Positions 29,096 through 38,061 of a stretch of DNA of 64,000 nucleotides are shown here, one piece after another (the stretch's first letter is position 1; every line of letters begins with the position of its first letter). The stretch comes from TH1177 sp042138015 (GTDB taxonomy: Archaea; Thermoproteota; Nitrososphaeria; Nitrososphaerales; Nitrososphaeraceae), in the NCBI GenBank assembly GCA_042138015.1, contig JBHIVA010000001.1:49403-113402 (forward strand). Direction: 5' to 3'. A program made the translations under genes and the position numbers. Under the pieces are notes generated by a model, which saw only the letters and a program-made list of their open reading frames with translations, had not been told where the DNA came from and searched no databases.

Positions 29096-30109
29096 TTAAT
29101 TATTAACAATATTTTCTCTTATTTCTATCATGTCTCTTAACACTGCACTTGCAGTCTCTATTCCACCAGCCCCTCTACCTATTATAGTTTGATCTCCTGA
29201 ATATTCCAAGGAAAAAGTAACAGCATTCAAGGTTCCATTTACACATATAGGATCTAATTTTGAAACTTGTATAGGTCTTACTGATAAGTGTTTATTTTCA
29301 CAACTTGCTATTAATTTAATTGAATTTCCTCTTTTTTCAGAATCTATAACTTCGTTTGTATTCACCTTAGAAATGCCATTTCTTTCCACATCGTCTAAGG
29401 TAACTTTCATATCCATCAACCAATTAGACATTATAACTAACTTTGCAGCAGCGTCAAGACCATCAATATCTAATGCAGGTGAGGTTTCAGCATATCCTTT
29501 CGTCTGTGCGTCGCTTAAAGCTTCAGTAAAAGATAATCTTTCTTCCATCTTGGATAGAATGTAATTAGTTGTTCCATTTAATATTCCTCTAAAAGAAACA
29601 ATTCTGTCACCTTTAAGACATCTTTTAGCAAATTCTAAAATAGGTGTCCCCCCACCGACTGTTCCACTGAACCTAAAAAATATTCCATTAAAGTTTGCTA
29701 ATTCTATTAATGAAGGAAAGGCGACAGAAAGTGGGCCCTTATTCACAGTAATTACATTTTTTCCTGATTTCATGGCTGCAATTATGTGAGATAGACCTGG
29801 TTCTCCGTTTTCTAGGTTTGTGGGGGTTAACTCTAAAACAATTTCTGCATCTACAGATTCAATAATTTGTAAAGCATCCTGTTGTTTTTGATTGCTATCA
29901 TATACTCCCACAGTATGTTTATTTTTTTTTACTTCTAACAATTTCTGAAGGTCAAGGCCAGATTGATTGACTATTGATCCTTTATTATCAACACATGCTA
30001 CAATTCTGGGTTTGATTCCATATTGATTGTATAAATCTACTGATTTAGATAAGAGAAGCTTTGTAAAATTTTGACCAACTACTCCATACCCTATAATTAT
30101 AATCCTCAT
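29096..30109 (-). CDS. hom: Homoserine dehydrogenase
   Basis: It reduces aspartate semialdehyde to homoserine for threonine and methionine synthesis. The 337 residues have the NAD(P) loop IIGYGVVGQNF at the N-terminus, NVITVNKGPLS, GGGTPILEFAKRCLKGD, the signature RGILNGTTNYIL and ALDIDGLDAAAKLVIM. There is no C-terminal ACT domain, so this is the short, probably feedback-insensitive archaeal form. It stands alone on the minus strand and shares its upstream region with the divergent TauE-like gene. Confidence 0.94.
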   Translation of the reverse strand: MRIIIIGYGVVGQNFTKLLLSKSVDLYNQYGIKPRIVACVDNKGSIVNQSGLDLQKLLEVKKNKHTVGVYDSNQKQQDALQIIESVDAEIVLELTPTNLENGEPGLSHIIAAMKSGKNVITVNKGPLSVAFPSLIELANFNGIFFRFSGTVGGGTPILEFAKRCLKGDRIVSFRGILNGTTNYILSKMEERLSFTEALSDAQTKGYAETSPALDIDGLDAAAKLVIMSNWLMDMKVTLDDVERNGISKVNTNEVIDSEKRGNSIKLIASCENKHLSVRPIQVSKLDPICVNGTLNAVTFSLEYSGDQTIIGRGAGGIETASAVLRDMIEIRENIVNN

Positions 30110-30358
30110 TTCTAAATATTATTATCATTAATTACAATGTACTTATAATTTTATAATAATCTAAAGACATTCTAGAAGCAAATAGATTATGGGGACTGGA
30201 CTTTTAATTAATAATTTAGGTACTTTTTTTGATTTTTCCAACAATATTAAATAATATATTTCATTTTAGTTATCTCAATTGGATAAAGTTCTAATCGTGA
30301 TGTTGTATACCTTCAACAAAATCAGAATTAGTGACAAAATATGGATTAGTGTAGAGAA

Positions 30359-31111
30359 TTGTTAGATATTATAATTATATTGGTTCTCATTGGATTGGGA
30401 GGAGGTGTTTTAGGAGGATTAATAGGAGTAGGAGGTGGAATAATAATGACTCCAGCTCTGGCATTTATGGGATTTCCTCCATATGTAATAGCTAGCTCAA
30501 GTCTCCTAGCAGTAACAGCAACTAGTTTATCATCCAATTTAACTTTTATAAAAAAAAAATATATCAATTATTCACTAGGTTTAAAATTGGGTGTTCCTGC
30601 TATTCCCGGATCCATATTAGGAGGATTTCTAACAACAGATACATCCTTAGATTTGTTCAAAATATTATTTGCAGTATTATTAGTACTAGTAGGAATTTAT
30701 ATCATTTTTAAAAATAGAATATTTAATAAATCAAATTTCAAAGTTCCAAAAAAATTTTTTTATCCTTTATTTATAATAGGAACATTTACTGCAGGAATAA
30801 TTTCAAGTTTTTTTGGAATAGGAGGAGGAATAATTTTTGTACCTATCTTAGTGATCATTTTTCAAATGAAAATGATAAATGCTAGTCCGACCTCTCAGTT
30901 CGCTCTATTATTAAGCTCCAGTACAGGTCTTATAACCCATATTATTTTAGAAAACCCGGAATATATTTTTGGGATATCACTCGCTTCAGGATCTTTTGTA
31001 GGAGCACAGATCGGCTCAAAGTATTTGAATCGATTTAAAGAAGAATTATTAAGAAATATTTTCTCGATTTCTCTCGTTTTTGTTGCTATCAGTTTACTTC
31101 TTTCCTTATAG
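30359..31111 (+). CDS. TauE/SafE (DUF81) membrane transporter
   Basis: A 250-residue polytopic membrane protein with the duplicated TauE/SafE signature: GGGVLGGLIGVGGGIIMTPA near residue 15 and FFGIGGGIIFVPILV near residue 150. About eight membrane segments are visible. Members export sulfite, sulfoacetate or other small anions, and the substrate cannot be told here. The start is a TTG at 30359, the only start compatible with the first membrane helix. Confidence 0.87.
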   Translation: MLDIIIILVLIGLGGGVLGGLIGVGGGIIMTPALAFMGFPPYVIASSSLLAVTATSLSSNLTFIKKKYINYSLGLKLGVPAIPGSILGGFLTTDTSLDLFKILFAVLLVLVGIYIIFKNRIFNKSNFKVPKKFFYPLFIIGTFTAGIISSFFGIGGGIIFVPILVIIFQMKMINASPTSQFALLLSSSTGLITHIILENPEYIFGISLASGSFVGAQIGSKYLNRFKEELLRNIFSISLVFVAISLLLSL

Positions 31112-31207
31112 AAAATATTTTTTAATATTATTTTCTCCATTTATCAATAACTGATATTACAAAGTGTTCATCCCCTTTGCGACTTCTTTTAACCATTGAA
31201 TCGTTTA

Positions 31208-31315
31208 TCAAAATATCCTTTTTTTTTTATGATCTTGAGAACAAATATGCACTTCTAGCTCGTTTTCTTTAACGGATTGCTTACAGATATTACATTCAAG
31301 TAGAATTTTAACCAT
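31208..31315 (-). CDS. Putative 35-residue C2H2-type zinc-finger protein
   Basis: A short ATG frame reading MVKILLECNICKQSVKENE onwards. CNIC, an 11-residue spacer, His, five residues and His fit the C2H2 pattern, with a basic KKKR tail. It is too short for routine gene calling. A second C2H2 protein lies at 47367-47555, so the family seems to be represented in this genome. Coding status rests on the motif alone. Confidence 0.4.
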   Translation of the reverse strand: MVKILLECNICKQSVKENELEVHICSQDHKKKRIF

Positions 31316-31456
31316 CTTTATATAACAAATATCTATTATTAATCATTTTTTATTTTGTTTTAAATTAATAAAAACCATTAACAAATCAAAGGGAACGTTG
31401 GGAAAAGTTAAAATCTACCCAAATTTTACAGTTTATAATCAGGATCAAGATTTAGA

Positions 31457-33181
31457 ATGAAATATCCAAAAGTTGTTTTATCCGCAGATCGTACGTTAAT
31501 GTCTCCATATAGAGGTATATCCTTAGCATCTTTTTTTGGATGTGCACCGGCTATTGATAATAATAGGACTAGGGAATCTTTTTGGTATTATATTCTTAGG
31601 AATCAAGTTACGCCTAGAGTGTTATTCGATTTTATTTGTAATCCTATAGGGGAGAATAACGGAATAGCAGATTATGCTCCTTATGGCTTACGCAAAGTCG
31701 AAGCTTCTCTTTTGAGAGACGGATACAAGGCTGAAGATGTGGTTGTAGCACATCCGGACTATATTGAAAAATTTATAGGCCCTGAAACTGAAGTAATAGG
31801 AACTTATGAAATGGACCCTCTAGGCATGGGACCGGTAACGATGACTTTTACATATGGCAGAAAAACAATGTCATATGATGAATTTTATAATAGGGAATTA
31901 CATATGAAAATAAATTCTGCTAAACTTAAAAATGGAAGTAAGGCAAAAGTGGTGGTGGGTGCTTCTGGAACTTGGCAATATAATTATGATCCGGGAAAGA
32001 TTGAAGAGTATGGTATCTATGGAATTGTAGAAGGGGATCTCGGTGGTATAGGTCCTGAAATAGATGGAGCAGGTGCAAGATTTTTTGATGCCCTTATAAA
32101 CGGAGATTTAGAAACTGCAAACCCTTTTAAAAAAAGTGAATTTAAAGTTGAAATCAAAGAGTTTTCGAGAAATGATAGGAAATATCATGGAAGGTTTATT
32201 CATTATTCTGACGAACCATCGGTAGATGAAATTCCTAATATCGTCCACCCTAGTATGCATGGAATGATAGAGGTAATGAGGGGTTGTGGTAGGGGTTGCA
32301 AGTTTTGTGATGTAACTTTACGTCCTCTCAGATATTATCCAGTGGAAAAAGTACAGCAAGAAATAGAAATTAATATGAAGTATGGAGGTCTAAAAAATGC
32401 TTGGATACACAGTGATGATATTTTTGTCTATGGACTCAATCCGAGGACAACAAAGAATATGCAACCAAATAGAGAAGCAATAGAAGAACTGTTCAAAGGA
32501 ATAATGGATACAGGAATTGAACATACAAATCCTACTCATGGTACCCTAGCAGGAGCAATAGCTGATGAAAGATTAATTCCAAATCTTTCTAAAATAATCA
32601 AGTCAAGCCCAGACAATTTTATAGGCATCCAATGTGGATTTGAAACAGGTAGTACTAGATTAATAGGAAAATATGCTGATAGAAAACTAGCCCCATTCAA
32701 ACCATCTGAATGGCATTGGGTTGTAAAAGAAGGAGTAAAAACTTTTAATGAACATTATTGGGTTCCAGCATTTACCCTTATAATGGGACTTGATAATGAC
32801 GAGACTATGGACGACAGTTGGGAAACCATAAGACTAATTCATGAATTGGAACAGGAACAACCTGATTCTAAATTTACAGTTACACCATTGACTTTTGTTC
32901 CTATAGGATTACTAGAAAAATCTAGTTTTTTTGATATCGGAAATACTATGGATCCAGGTAAGCTAGGAGTGATGTATAAAACTTGGCAACATAATTTTAA
33001 ACATGGTATTCAAAAATTCATGTCAAAAGTAGGTAGAGACAATCCAATAAAAAATTTGTTTTTCTCAGGTTTAGCGAGGACATTAGGAGGTATCCCTTTG
33101 ACTTCTATGGAAAAATTTGCTAGTAAACAAGGACCTGAACACGAAAGGGCAATAGCAAAAATCAAAGCCAAATATTGGTAA
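31457..33181 (+). CDS. B12-binding-like radical SAM protein
   Basis: A 574-residue protein with the radical SAM cluster cysteines C277, C281 and C284 (MRGCGRGCKFCDVTLRP). They are preceded by about 250 residues with a VVVGASGTWQYNY segment resembling a cobalamin-binding Rossmann region. The barrel continues with NAWIHSDDIFVYG and QCGFETGSTRLIGKYADRK. A TATA-like TTTATAAT at 31432-31439 supports the ATG at 31457. This family performs methylation or rearrangement reactions in archaea, and the substrate is unknown. No operon partner is obvious; eL40 lies convergent downstream. Confidence 0.82.
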   Translation: MKYPKVVLSADRTLMSPYRGISLASFFGCAPAIDNNRTRESFWYYILRNQVTPRVLFDFICNPIGENNGIADYAPYGLRKVEASLLRDGYKAEDVVVAHPDYIEKFIGPETEVIGTYEMDPLGMGPVTMTFTYGRKTMSYDEFYNRELHMKINSAKLKNGSKAKVVVGASGTWQYNYDPGKIEEYGIYGIVEGDLGGIGPEIDGAGARFFDALINGDLETANPFKKSEFKVEIKEFSRNDRKYHGRFIHYSDEPSVDEIPNIVHPSMHGMIEVMRGCGRGCKFCDVTLRPLRYYPVEKVQQEIEINMKYGGLKNAWIHSDDIFVYGLNPRTTKNMQPNREAIEELFKGIMDTGIEHTNPTHGTLAGAIADERLIPNLSKIIKSSPDNFIGIQCGFETGSTRLIGKYADRKLAPFKPSEWHWVVKEGVKTFNEHYWVPAFTLIMGLDNDETMDDSWETIRLIHELEQEQPDSKFTVTPLTFVPIGLLEKSSFFDIGNTMDPGKLGVMYKTWQHNFKHGIQKFMSKVGRDNPIKNLFFSGLARTLGGIPLTSMEKFASKQGPEHERAIAKIKAKYW

Positions 33182-33225
33182 AATATTTATTGTAAAATTG
33201 TTTTAATTGAACTAGAGAAAAATTC

Positions 33226-33393
33226 TTATTTTTTGGATCCTGTATTGCGATTTTTTAATCTCATATTTTGGCTATGACATTTTCTACATCTGTCAGCTGA
33301 AATTGGATTTCTACCGCCGCATTTAAAACAGATTTTATAAAATAATCTTCTTTGTTGAGCAATTTGCTTTTTTACTGAATCAGTTATTGGCAT
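33226..33393 (-). CDS. rpl40e: 50S ribosomal protein eL40
   Basis: A 55-residue zinc-ribbon ribosomal protein. The translation begins MPITDSVKKQIAQQRRLFYK, followed by ICFKCGGRNPISADRCRKCH. The four cysteines (CxxC and CxxC, the second within CRKC) match the zinc site of eL40, which eukaryotes make as a ubiquitin fusion. The start is ATG at 33393 and the stop TAA at 33226. It is easily missed for its length. It lies alone, convergent with the radical SAM gene. Confidence 0.9.
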   Translation of the reverse strand: MPITDSVKKQIAQQRRLFYKICFKCGGRNPISADRCRKCHSQNMRLKNRNTGSKK

Positions 33394-33859
33394 AATATAG
33401 AAACAAAAGTTTGATTATTTGTATTTTTCTGTCAATTGAAGTGATTTACCATTTAGAAAATCATATTAGAGAATTGAAAGAACATACAAGTTTCGGTAGA
33501 TTCATCCGTAAAACCCTTATATCCTTTATTGATTAAATTGTTTTAATAAATATTTTATGAATTAAATACTTTAAAATCTTTTTAATCTGAAATCAATGAA
33601 TTTACTATATTTTTTGTGTAAAGTACAATTTATCTATAGATTATTATTTTTCCTTCCTTCTGTTAGAAACTGGTTATTACCTCAGAAGTAAAATAATATA
33701 TATATGAACTAGTAATTTTCAAATCAAGGTGACATCTAAATTTATATATTATTAAAAAATTTTAACACGTTGATAATGATGTCATAAAAAAAGTTCAGGT
33801 TCTTTAATCATTCCATAAGGTTGATAACTTGTTGTTATTTTGTCTAATATAGTGATTGT
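33394..33859. other. Spacer upstream of the P-loop kinase gene
   Basis: About 465 bp of AT-rich DNA containing the eL40 promoter and the region upstream of the kinase. No gene is seen. Confidence 0.5.
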
Positions 33860-33895
33860 ATTATAAAAGAAAAATTTATTATTTGTCTAACTGGT

Positions 33896-34459
33896 ATGCC
33901 TGGAGCCGGAAAAAGTACTGTAGCCACCGCGTTAGGGGAGGATGGTTTTATCACTTTAAACATGGGTGATTTTATAAGAAGAGAAGCAAAAAAACATAGT
34001 TTGGACCCGACTGACGAAAATCTGGGGTTCTTAATGCTAAAGTTAAGAAGAGAATTAGGTCCTGGTGCTGTAGCTATTCTAATTATTAATGAAATCATGA
34101 ATAAATATAAAGATGACTGTTATTCTAAATTTGTTATAGATGGAATCAGAAGTGTTAATGAAATAGAACAATTAAAACAGATCGGAATTGTCAAAATTTT
34201 ATCAATACACGGTTCAGTAATGACTAGGTTTAAACATTTAAGAGATAGAGGAAGAAGTGATGCGCCATCTTCTATTGAAGATTGTTTGATTAGAGATAAG
34301 AGAGAGCTGTCCGTTGGAGTCAGTGAAGCCATAGCTTTTGCAGATGAGATTATTTCTAATAATAAAATTACATTAAAACAATTAAAAGATGAAGCTCTGA
34401 AGATCGCCAGAAATTGGTCTTTATTATATAAAGACAATACAAGGAGCAAAACACAATGA
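33896..34459 (+). CDS. Archaeal P-loop kinase (UPF0200/adenylate-kinase-like), N-terminus extends upstream
   Basis: From the first canonical ATG the protein has 187 residues, but the Walker A glycine (GMPGAGKST) is the codon before this ATG. The in-frame upstream codons read IIKEKFIICLTG, a typical beta-1 strand, and reach a stop at 33845 without any ATG, GTG or TTG. The true start is therefore probably ATT at 33860 or ATA at 33863, or there is a sequence error. Later motifs are MGDFIRREAK, FVIDGIRSVNEIEQL and RDRGRSD. Family members are predicted nucleotide or dephospho-CoA-type kinases. The 3' end overlaps the UPF0201 gene by 4 nt, a pairing common in archaea. Confidence 0.78.
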   Translation: MPGAGKSTVATALGEDGFITLNMGDFIRREAKKHSLDPTDENLGFLMLKLRRELGPGAVAILIINEIMNKYKDDCYSKFVIDGIRSVNEIEQLKQIGIVKILSIHGSVMTRFKHLRDRGRSDAPSSIEDCLIRDKRELSVGVSEAIAFADEIISNNKITLKQLKDEALKIARNWSLLYKDNTRSKTQ

Positions 34460-34866
34460 TTAAAAAATTTCCGTCTAACATTGATATAGAAATCAAGATT
34501 TTCGTTCCGATATTCCCATCAGAATCAGTTTCTAAAGTGAAAGAAGCAATTAACTTGGTAATGGGATCTAAAGTAGAATATAGAAATCATAGCAACAATT
34601 TGATATTAGGAATTACTAATAGAGTTGAATTATTGAATCGTACATATGATCAGGTTAGAAATAGAGCTGTTACATCGGTATTCCATAGACTTTTAATCTC
34701 TAATTTAAATAAAAATACTACATGGTTTTATATTAATAAACAAGCGGCTACAAAAGGATTGATTGTACTGGTAGAGAAGTTTCCAGAGGCACCACTTGGA
34801 CCAATTAAAATATCTATTTCTAGTGAAAATATTTTAGAAGTTATTGACTGGCTTTCCATTGAATAA
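34456..34866 (+). CDS. UPF0201 family RNA-binding-like protein
   Basis: A 136-residue protein of the archaeal UPF0201 (DUF54) family, recognised by IKIFVPIFPSESVSKVKEAI at the N-terminus, a central RNRAVTSVFHRLL segment and the C-terminal FPEAPLGPIKISIS. Structures in this family resemble ribosomal L5-like folds. It is translationally coupled to the preceding kinase through an ATGA overlap, which argues for a joint function that remains unassigned. Confidence 0.78.
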   Translation: MIKKFPSNIDIEIKIFVPIFPSESVSKVKEAINLVMGSKVEYRNHSNNLILGITNRVELLNRTYDQVRNRAVTSVFHRLLISNLNKNTTWFYINKQAATKGLIVLVEKFPEAPLGPIKISISSENILEVIDWLSIE

Positions 34867-35469
34867 AGATAGGCTGATCTCAGATCTTATTATTTAACAA
34901 ATAACATTTTATACTATACTACTTATAGGATTTTTATATAGATATCTCATATCTTTACATCAATAATACATTTTTTACAATCTGGTCTGTTAATTGTTTT
35001 GATTATCTAGAATTAGGGAATGAAATGAGCAAGAAATTGAGTACAAAATAGCATCTGATGGACAATCAATTTCAAATACATACATCTAATACCTATTTAC
35101 CAATGCATACATCAGTAACCAAACTCATAGTTCATGATAACTTTAATATTGAGTTAAAAAAATAATAAGTATAATAACGAATTGAAGAAAATTTTGACAA
35201 TTTAATTTAACCATTAGTAGGTTCTTAATAGACATATTAAAGAATCATGTACATAGTATTGATTTTATTTAATAAAGATTATACAAATCTAATTCAATAT
35301 CAGTAAATTTCCTTGACTTAATGCCCTTAAAAAACTAGATAGATTTGTAGCTTGTATTCTAGAATTCTAAACACATTATAATCAACAAATAATTTTTATT
35401 ATTTTTGTAAATTTTGTCTATTAAAGAAGCTTATAATTTAATTACTTAAACTTTTGAATTATGATATAA
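34867..35469. other. Convergent intergenic region
   Basis: About 600 bp of AT-rich sequence between the UPF0201 gene and the convergent coiled-coil gene. Frames are short and stop-broken, and nothing is recognised. Confidence 0.5.
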
Positions 35470-37047
35470 TTAATTCATATCATTAAATTTTAAAATTTTC
35501 ATAACTTTTTTACCCTCTTCAAAGTTATTTAATTGATCAATTATATCTCTATCTTTCACTACAAACTCGTTTCGGGGCTGCCCTTCCATCTCATATCTCA
35601 GAATTAACTCCCCTTTTAAAGGACTTTTATCTCTGATCTTATTTATTATTGGTGAAATGTGTAGTGCTATTATCTCCATAAAAAGTAATACTAATCTTTT
35701 ATCATAATAAATCCGATCTTTTTTCTGATCCTTATCAAAATAGCATTCCACAACTTTTTTATCATTAAATTCAATATATTCTAATTTAAAATTATTCGAT
35801 AAATTTAACGGATCTATGATCTTTTCTAAAGTGTCTATGATGAAAAAGCAAAAACTAAAAATTTTTTTAAAATCAATAAAATCAAAAAAGTCTATTAGTA
35901 CGGTATTGATATTTCTTTTTTCGTTATTAGCTGAATAAAAAATTTTCAACAAATCATTTTTTTTGATATTTTCTTTTAATTCCTGTTTATTTATTGAATC
36001 AATCAGAGTTTTGCTTATATCGCTCTTTGATAATTTTAGATTTAATTCAATACGCTTATCACTTTTAATATCCGTATTCTCATTAGTAATTCCTAAAACT
36101 AAATTTTTATTCTTCTCTAATCTAATATATGATAAATAATAATTATCCAATGGAATATTATCTGGTTCTTTATCGAGTTTTTGTTTATTTCCCTCAATTT
36201 TAGATGACAATTTAAAGGATCTCTTTAATTTATCCGATATAGAAACTTTATATCCAATAGGGAAATCGATATTTGTAAAACTGAAATCTGCTAATTTTCT
36301 ACGAGGGAAGAGGTCATGCAATGAACCTTGTTGGGAAAAAGAATATGTAATAATATTATGGTGGGGCTTGTTTAGGTCGTAACTATTGAGTATGATAGAA
36401 TTTGAATTATTTATAATAGAGTTTCTACCTTCCGTATCGATAAATCTAATTTCTAATGTATTTTCCAAATTTTCTATTAAGGAAGCAGGTAAATTCGTAG
36501 ATCCTTTTGCTAACCAAATCTGAAATAATTTAATTAAGTTTTTTAAATAATCATTAATTTTATCATTGATCTCTTCTTGATATTTCTTCATATTTCTCGT
36601 ATATTCTCTTTCAATACCCTGTACTGAATTTAATAGAGAGGTTTTGGTATCAAAAAATTTTTTACTTTCATTCGATTTTTCATTTAATACCTTTAAAACT
36701 TTTGAATGATACAATGAATAAAAATCAAAAATTGTTGATTCTATTGATTTCGTAAAATCTGTAAATTTACTCTGAATATTTTTTTGAAACTTATATGTTT
36801 CTTCCTCAAGTTCTTCCAATTCCTTGATTCTATTATGAATAATTAATATGTTATTCATTATTGATACATAATCTTTTAATATATTGATAAAGTTTTTATC
36901 TTCGTCAAATACAGAATAATCTCCATATAAATACCGCCCCATTTTATTATTTAAATCACTCAAATTTTCAATGATATTAATACTATTACTCTCATGAATA
37001 TTAACATATCCATCATTGTGAAAAATGTTGTCTTGGGTCTTATCCAA
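35470..37047 (-). CDS. Large coiled-coil protein of unknown function
   Basis: A 525-residue acidic/Lys-rich protein without signal peptide or membrane helices. Residues ~60-190 are strongly helical and heptad-like (RIKELEELEEETYKFQKNIQ), compatible with a long coiled coil. The middle is Asn/Ser-rich. The last ~150 residues look globular (DFKKIFSFCFFIIDTLEKII, then alternating strands). I recognise no family. It is very AT-rich like its surroundings and is flanked by noncoding DNA, with the tRNA-Arg gene behind its 5' end. Confidence 0.65.
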   Translation of the reverse strand: MDKTQDNIFHNDGYVNIHESNSINIIENLSDLNNKMGRYLYGDYSVFDEDKNFINILKDYVSIMNNILIIHNRIKELEELEEETYKFQKNIQSKFTDFTKSIESTIFDFYSLYHSKVLKVLNEKSNESKKFFDTKTSLLNSVQGIEREYTRNMKKYQEEINDKINDYLKNLIKLFQIWLAKGSTNLPASLIENLENTLEIRFIDTEGRNSIINNSNSIILNSYDLNKPHHNIITYSFSQQGSLHDLFPRRKLADFSFTNIDFPIGYKVSISDKLKRSFKLSSKIEGNKQKLDKEPDNIPLDNYYLSYIRLEKNKNLVLGITNENTDIKSDKRIELNLKLSKSDISKTLIDSINKQELKENIKKNDLLKIFYSANNEKRNINTVLIDFFDFIDFKKIFSFCFFIIDTLEKIIDPLNLSNNFKLEYIEFNDKKVVECYFDKDQKKDRIYYDKRLVLLFMEIIALHISPIINKIRDKSPLKGELILRYEMEGQPRNEFVVKDRDIIDQLNNFEEGKKVMKILKFNDMN

Positions 37048-37234
37048 TAATATCTAAATATTTTATAGATCTTTAAATTAGTTAGAGGTTAAAATATTTA
37101 AACTAAAACCTCAAGTAATTAATAAAATATTATTAGGATTTTTTATTATAATTTGTTTTATTTATTTTAATTTAATATTTCAAGAAAGTAATTAACAATA
37201 AATTCAAATTAAGAGAAGCTGACCTCTAAATGAT

Positions 37235-37325
37235 GGGCTCATAGCGCAGACTCTTGTAGGCGTAAAATGGACAGCGCAGACGCCTCCTAAGCGTCAGGTC
37301 GAGGGTTCAAATCCCTCTGAGCCCG
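37235..37325 (+). tRNA. tRNA-Arg(CCT) with a D-loop intron
   Basis: The acceptor stem is GGGCTCA (37235-37241) with TGAGCCC (37318-37324) and discriminator G. The anticodon arm is GACGC-CTCCTAA-GCGTC with anticodon CCT at 37286-37288. The T arm is GAGGG-TTCAAAT-CCCTC. The D stem is GCGC (37244-37247) with GCGC (37274-37277), but the D loop is 16 nt too long. Removing 37250-37265 leaves a normal loop AGAATGGACA with the invariant GG. It decodes AGG. CCA is not encoded. Confidence 0.93.
37250..37265 (+). other. Non-canonical tRNA intron (D loop of tRNA-Arg)
   Basis: A 16 nt intron; a one-base ambiguity allows 37251-37267. The exon GCGC (37244-37247) pairs with intron GCGT (37260-37263) to form the 4 bp central helix. 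It is flanked by bulges AGA and AAA, and a CT/AG two-pair stem closes the intron loop. This is a relaxed bulge-helix-bulge suited to EndA. Confidence 0.75.
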
Positions 37326-37435
37326 TGCTGTAAACAATATTAACCCCATTCCTAACATAATAATGTGGAAGAAGATAAAGCAGCAGCAATAAAGCTACTA
37401 ATACAACAACAGCAACAAGAAAAAGAAAATGTGGA

Positions 37436-37528
37436 ATGTGTTGCTTTGGTGATTCATATTCTATAAAATCAAAGAAAGAATATGAAACAAATATACTTTT
37501 TGCTATGATTGAATCACAATTAAAATAA
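37436..37528 (+). other. Possible 30-codon cysteine-containing reading frame or gene remnant
   Basis: Reading from ATG 37436 gives MCCFGDSYSIKSKKEYETN onwards, ending at TAA 37526. Its composition looks protein-like. A second frame from GTG 37365 (MEEDKAAAIKLLIQQQQQ) runs into it and would join by one frameshift. This could be a small protein or a frameshifted remnant; evidence is weak. Confidence 0.22.
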
Positions 37529-37704
37529 CAATATTCGATATCAATATTTCACTTAAAAAAGAGGAATCTTAAAAATCGTTCAATTCACGAGTTTATCTAC
37601 TAAACTAGAAGATTTTGTAATAACGATAAATCTATCTCAATCTTTTTCTAATTTTAGCAATCAATATTTTATAGAAGTATAAAAATTCTAATTTAGAGTA
37701 ATAT

Positions 37705-38061
37705 ATGATATTAATGGATTTTCGACCTTCTGTTAGAGATGATCAAAGAGATACGTTTTTACTAGCACCTTGGTATTTGAATTGCTTAAATCAATATTCT
37801 GGAGGTAATCCTACAAAGTTTATATTAAAACATGAAATATTTGGAAGATTACCTATGAATGCTTTTAAAGCAAATCTTGAAAAGTATAAGAAATACGTTG
37901 ACCTTAAAGGAAGTCAAGAATATACTGAAATTGTTGATCCTATTGTAAATTTATTAACAAGTATGAGATTAATCCAAATATCAAAATCTAATTCTTCCCT
38001 AATAGCAATCACCCCCTTAGGTATCAATAGATGCAATGAACCATTAGGTGAAGGTAGTTAA
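37705..38061 (+). CDS. Small protein of unknown function, possibly winged-helix
   Basis: A 118-residue soluble protein; an internal ATG at 37714 (MDFRPSVRDDQ) is an alternative start. The helical core (HEIFGRLPMNAFKANLEKYK) followed by a late beta-hairpin pattern ending IAITPLGINR resembles winged-helix transcription proteins, where ITPLG commonly closes the wing. This is a weak structural impression, not a family hit. It is isolated downstream of tRNA-Arg. Confidence 0.55.
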   Translation: MILMDFRPSVRDDQRDTFLLAPWYLNCLNQYSGGNPTKFILKHEIFGRLPMNAFKANLEKYKKYVDLKGSQEYTEIVDPIVNLLTSMRLIQISKSNSSLIAITPLGINRCNEPLGEGS

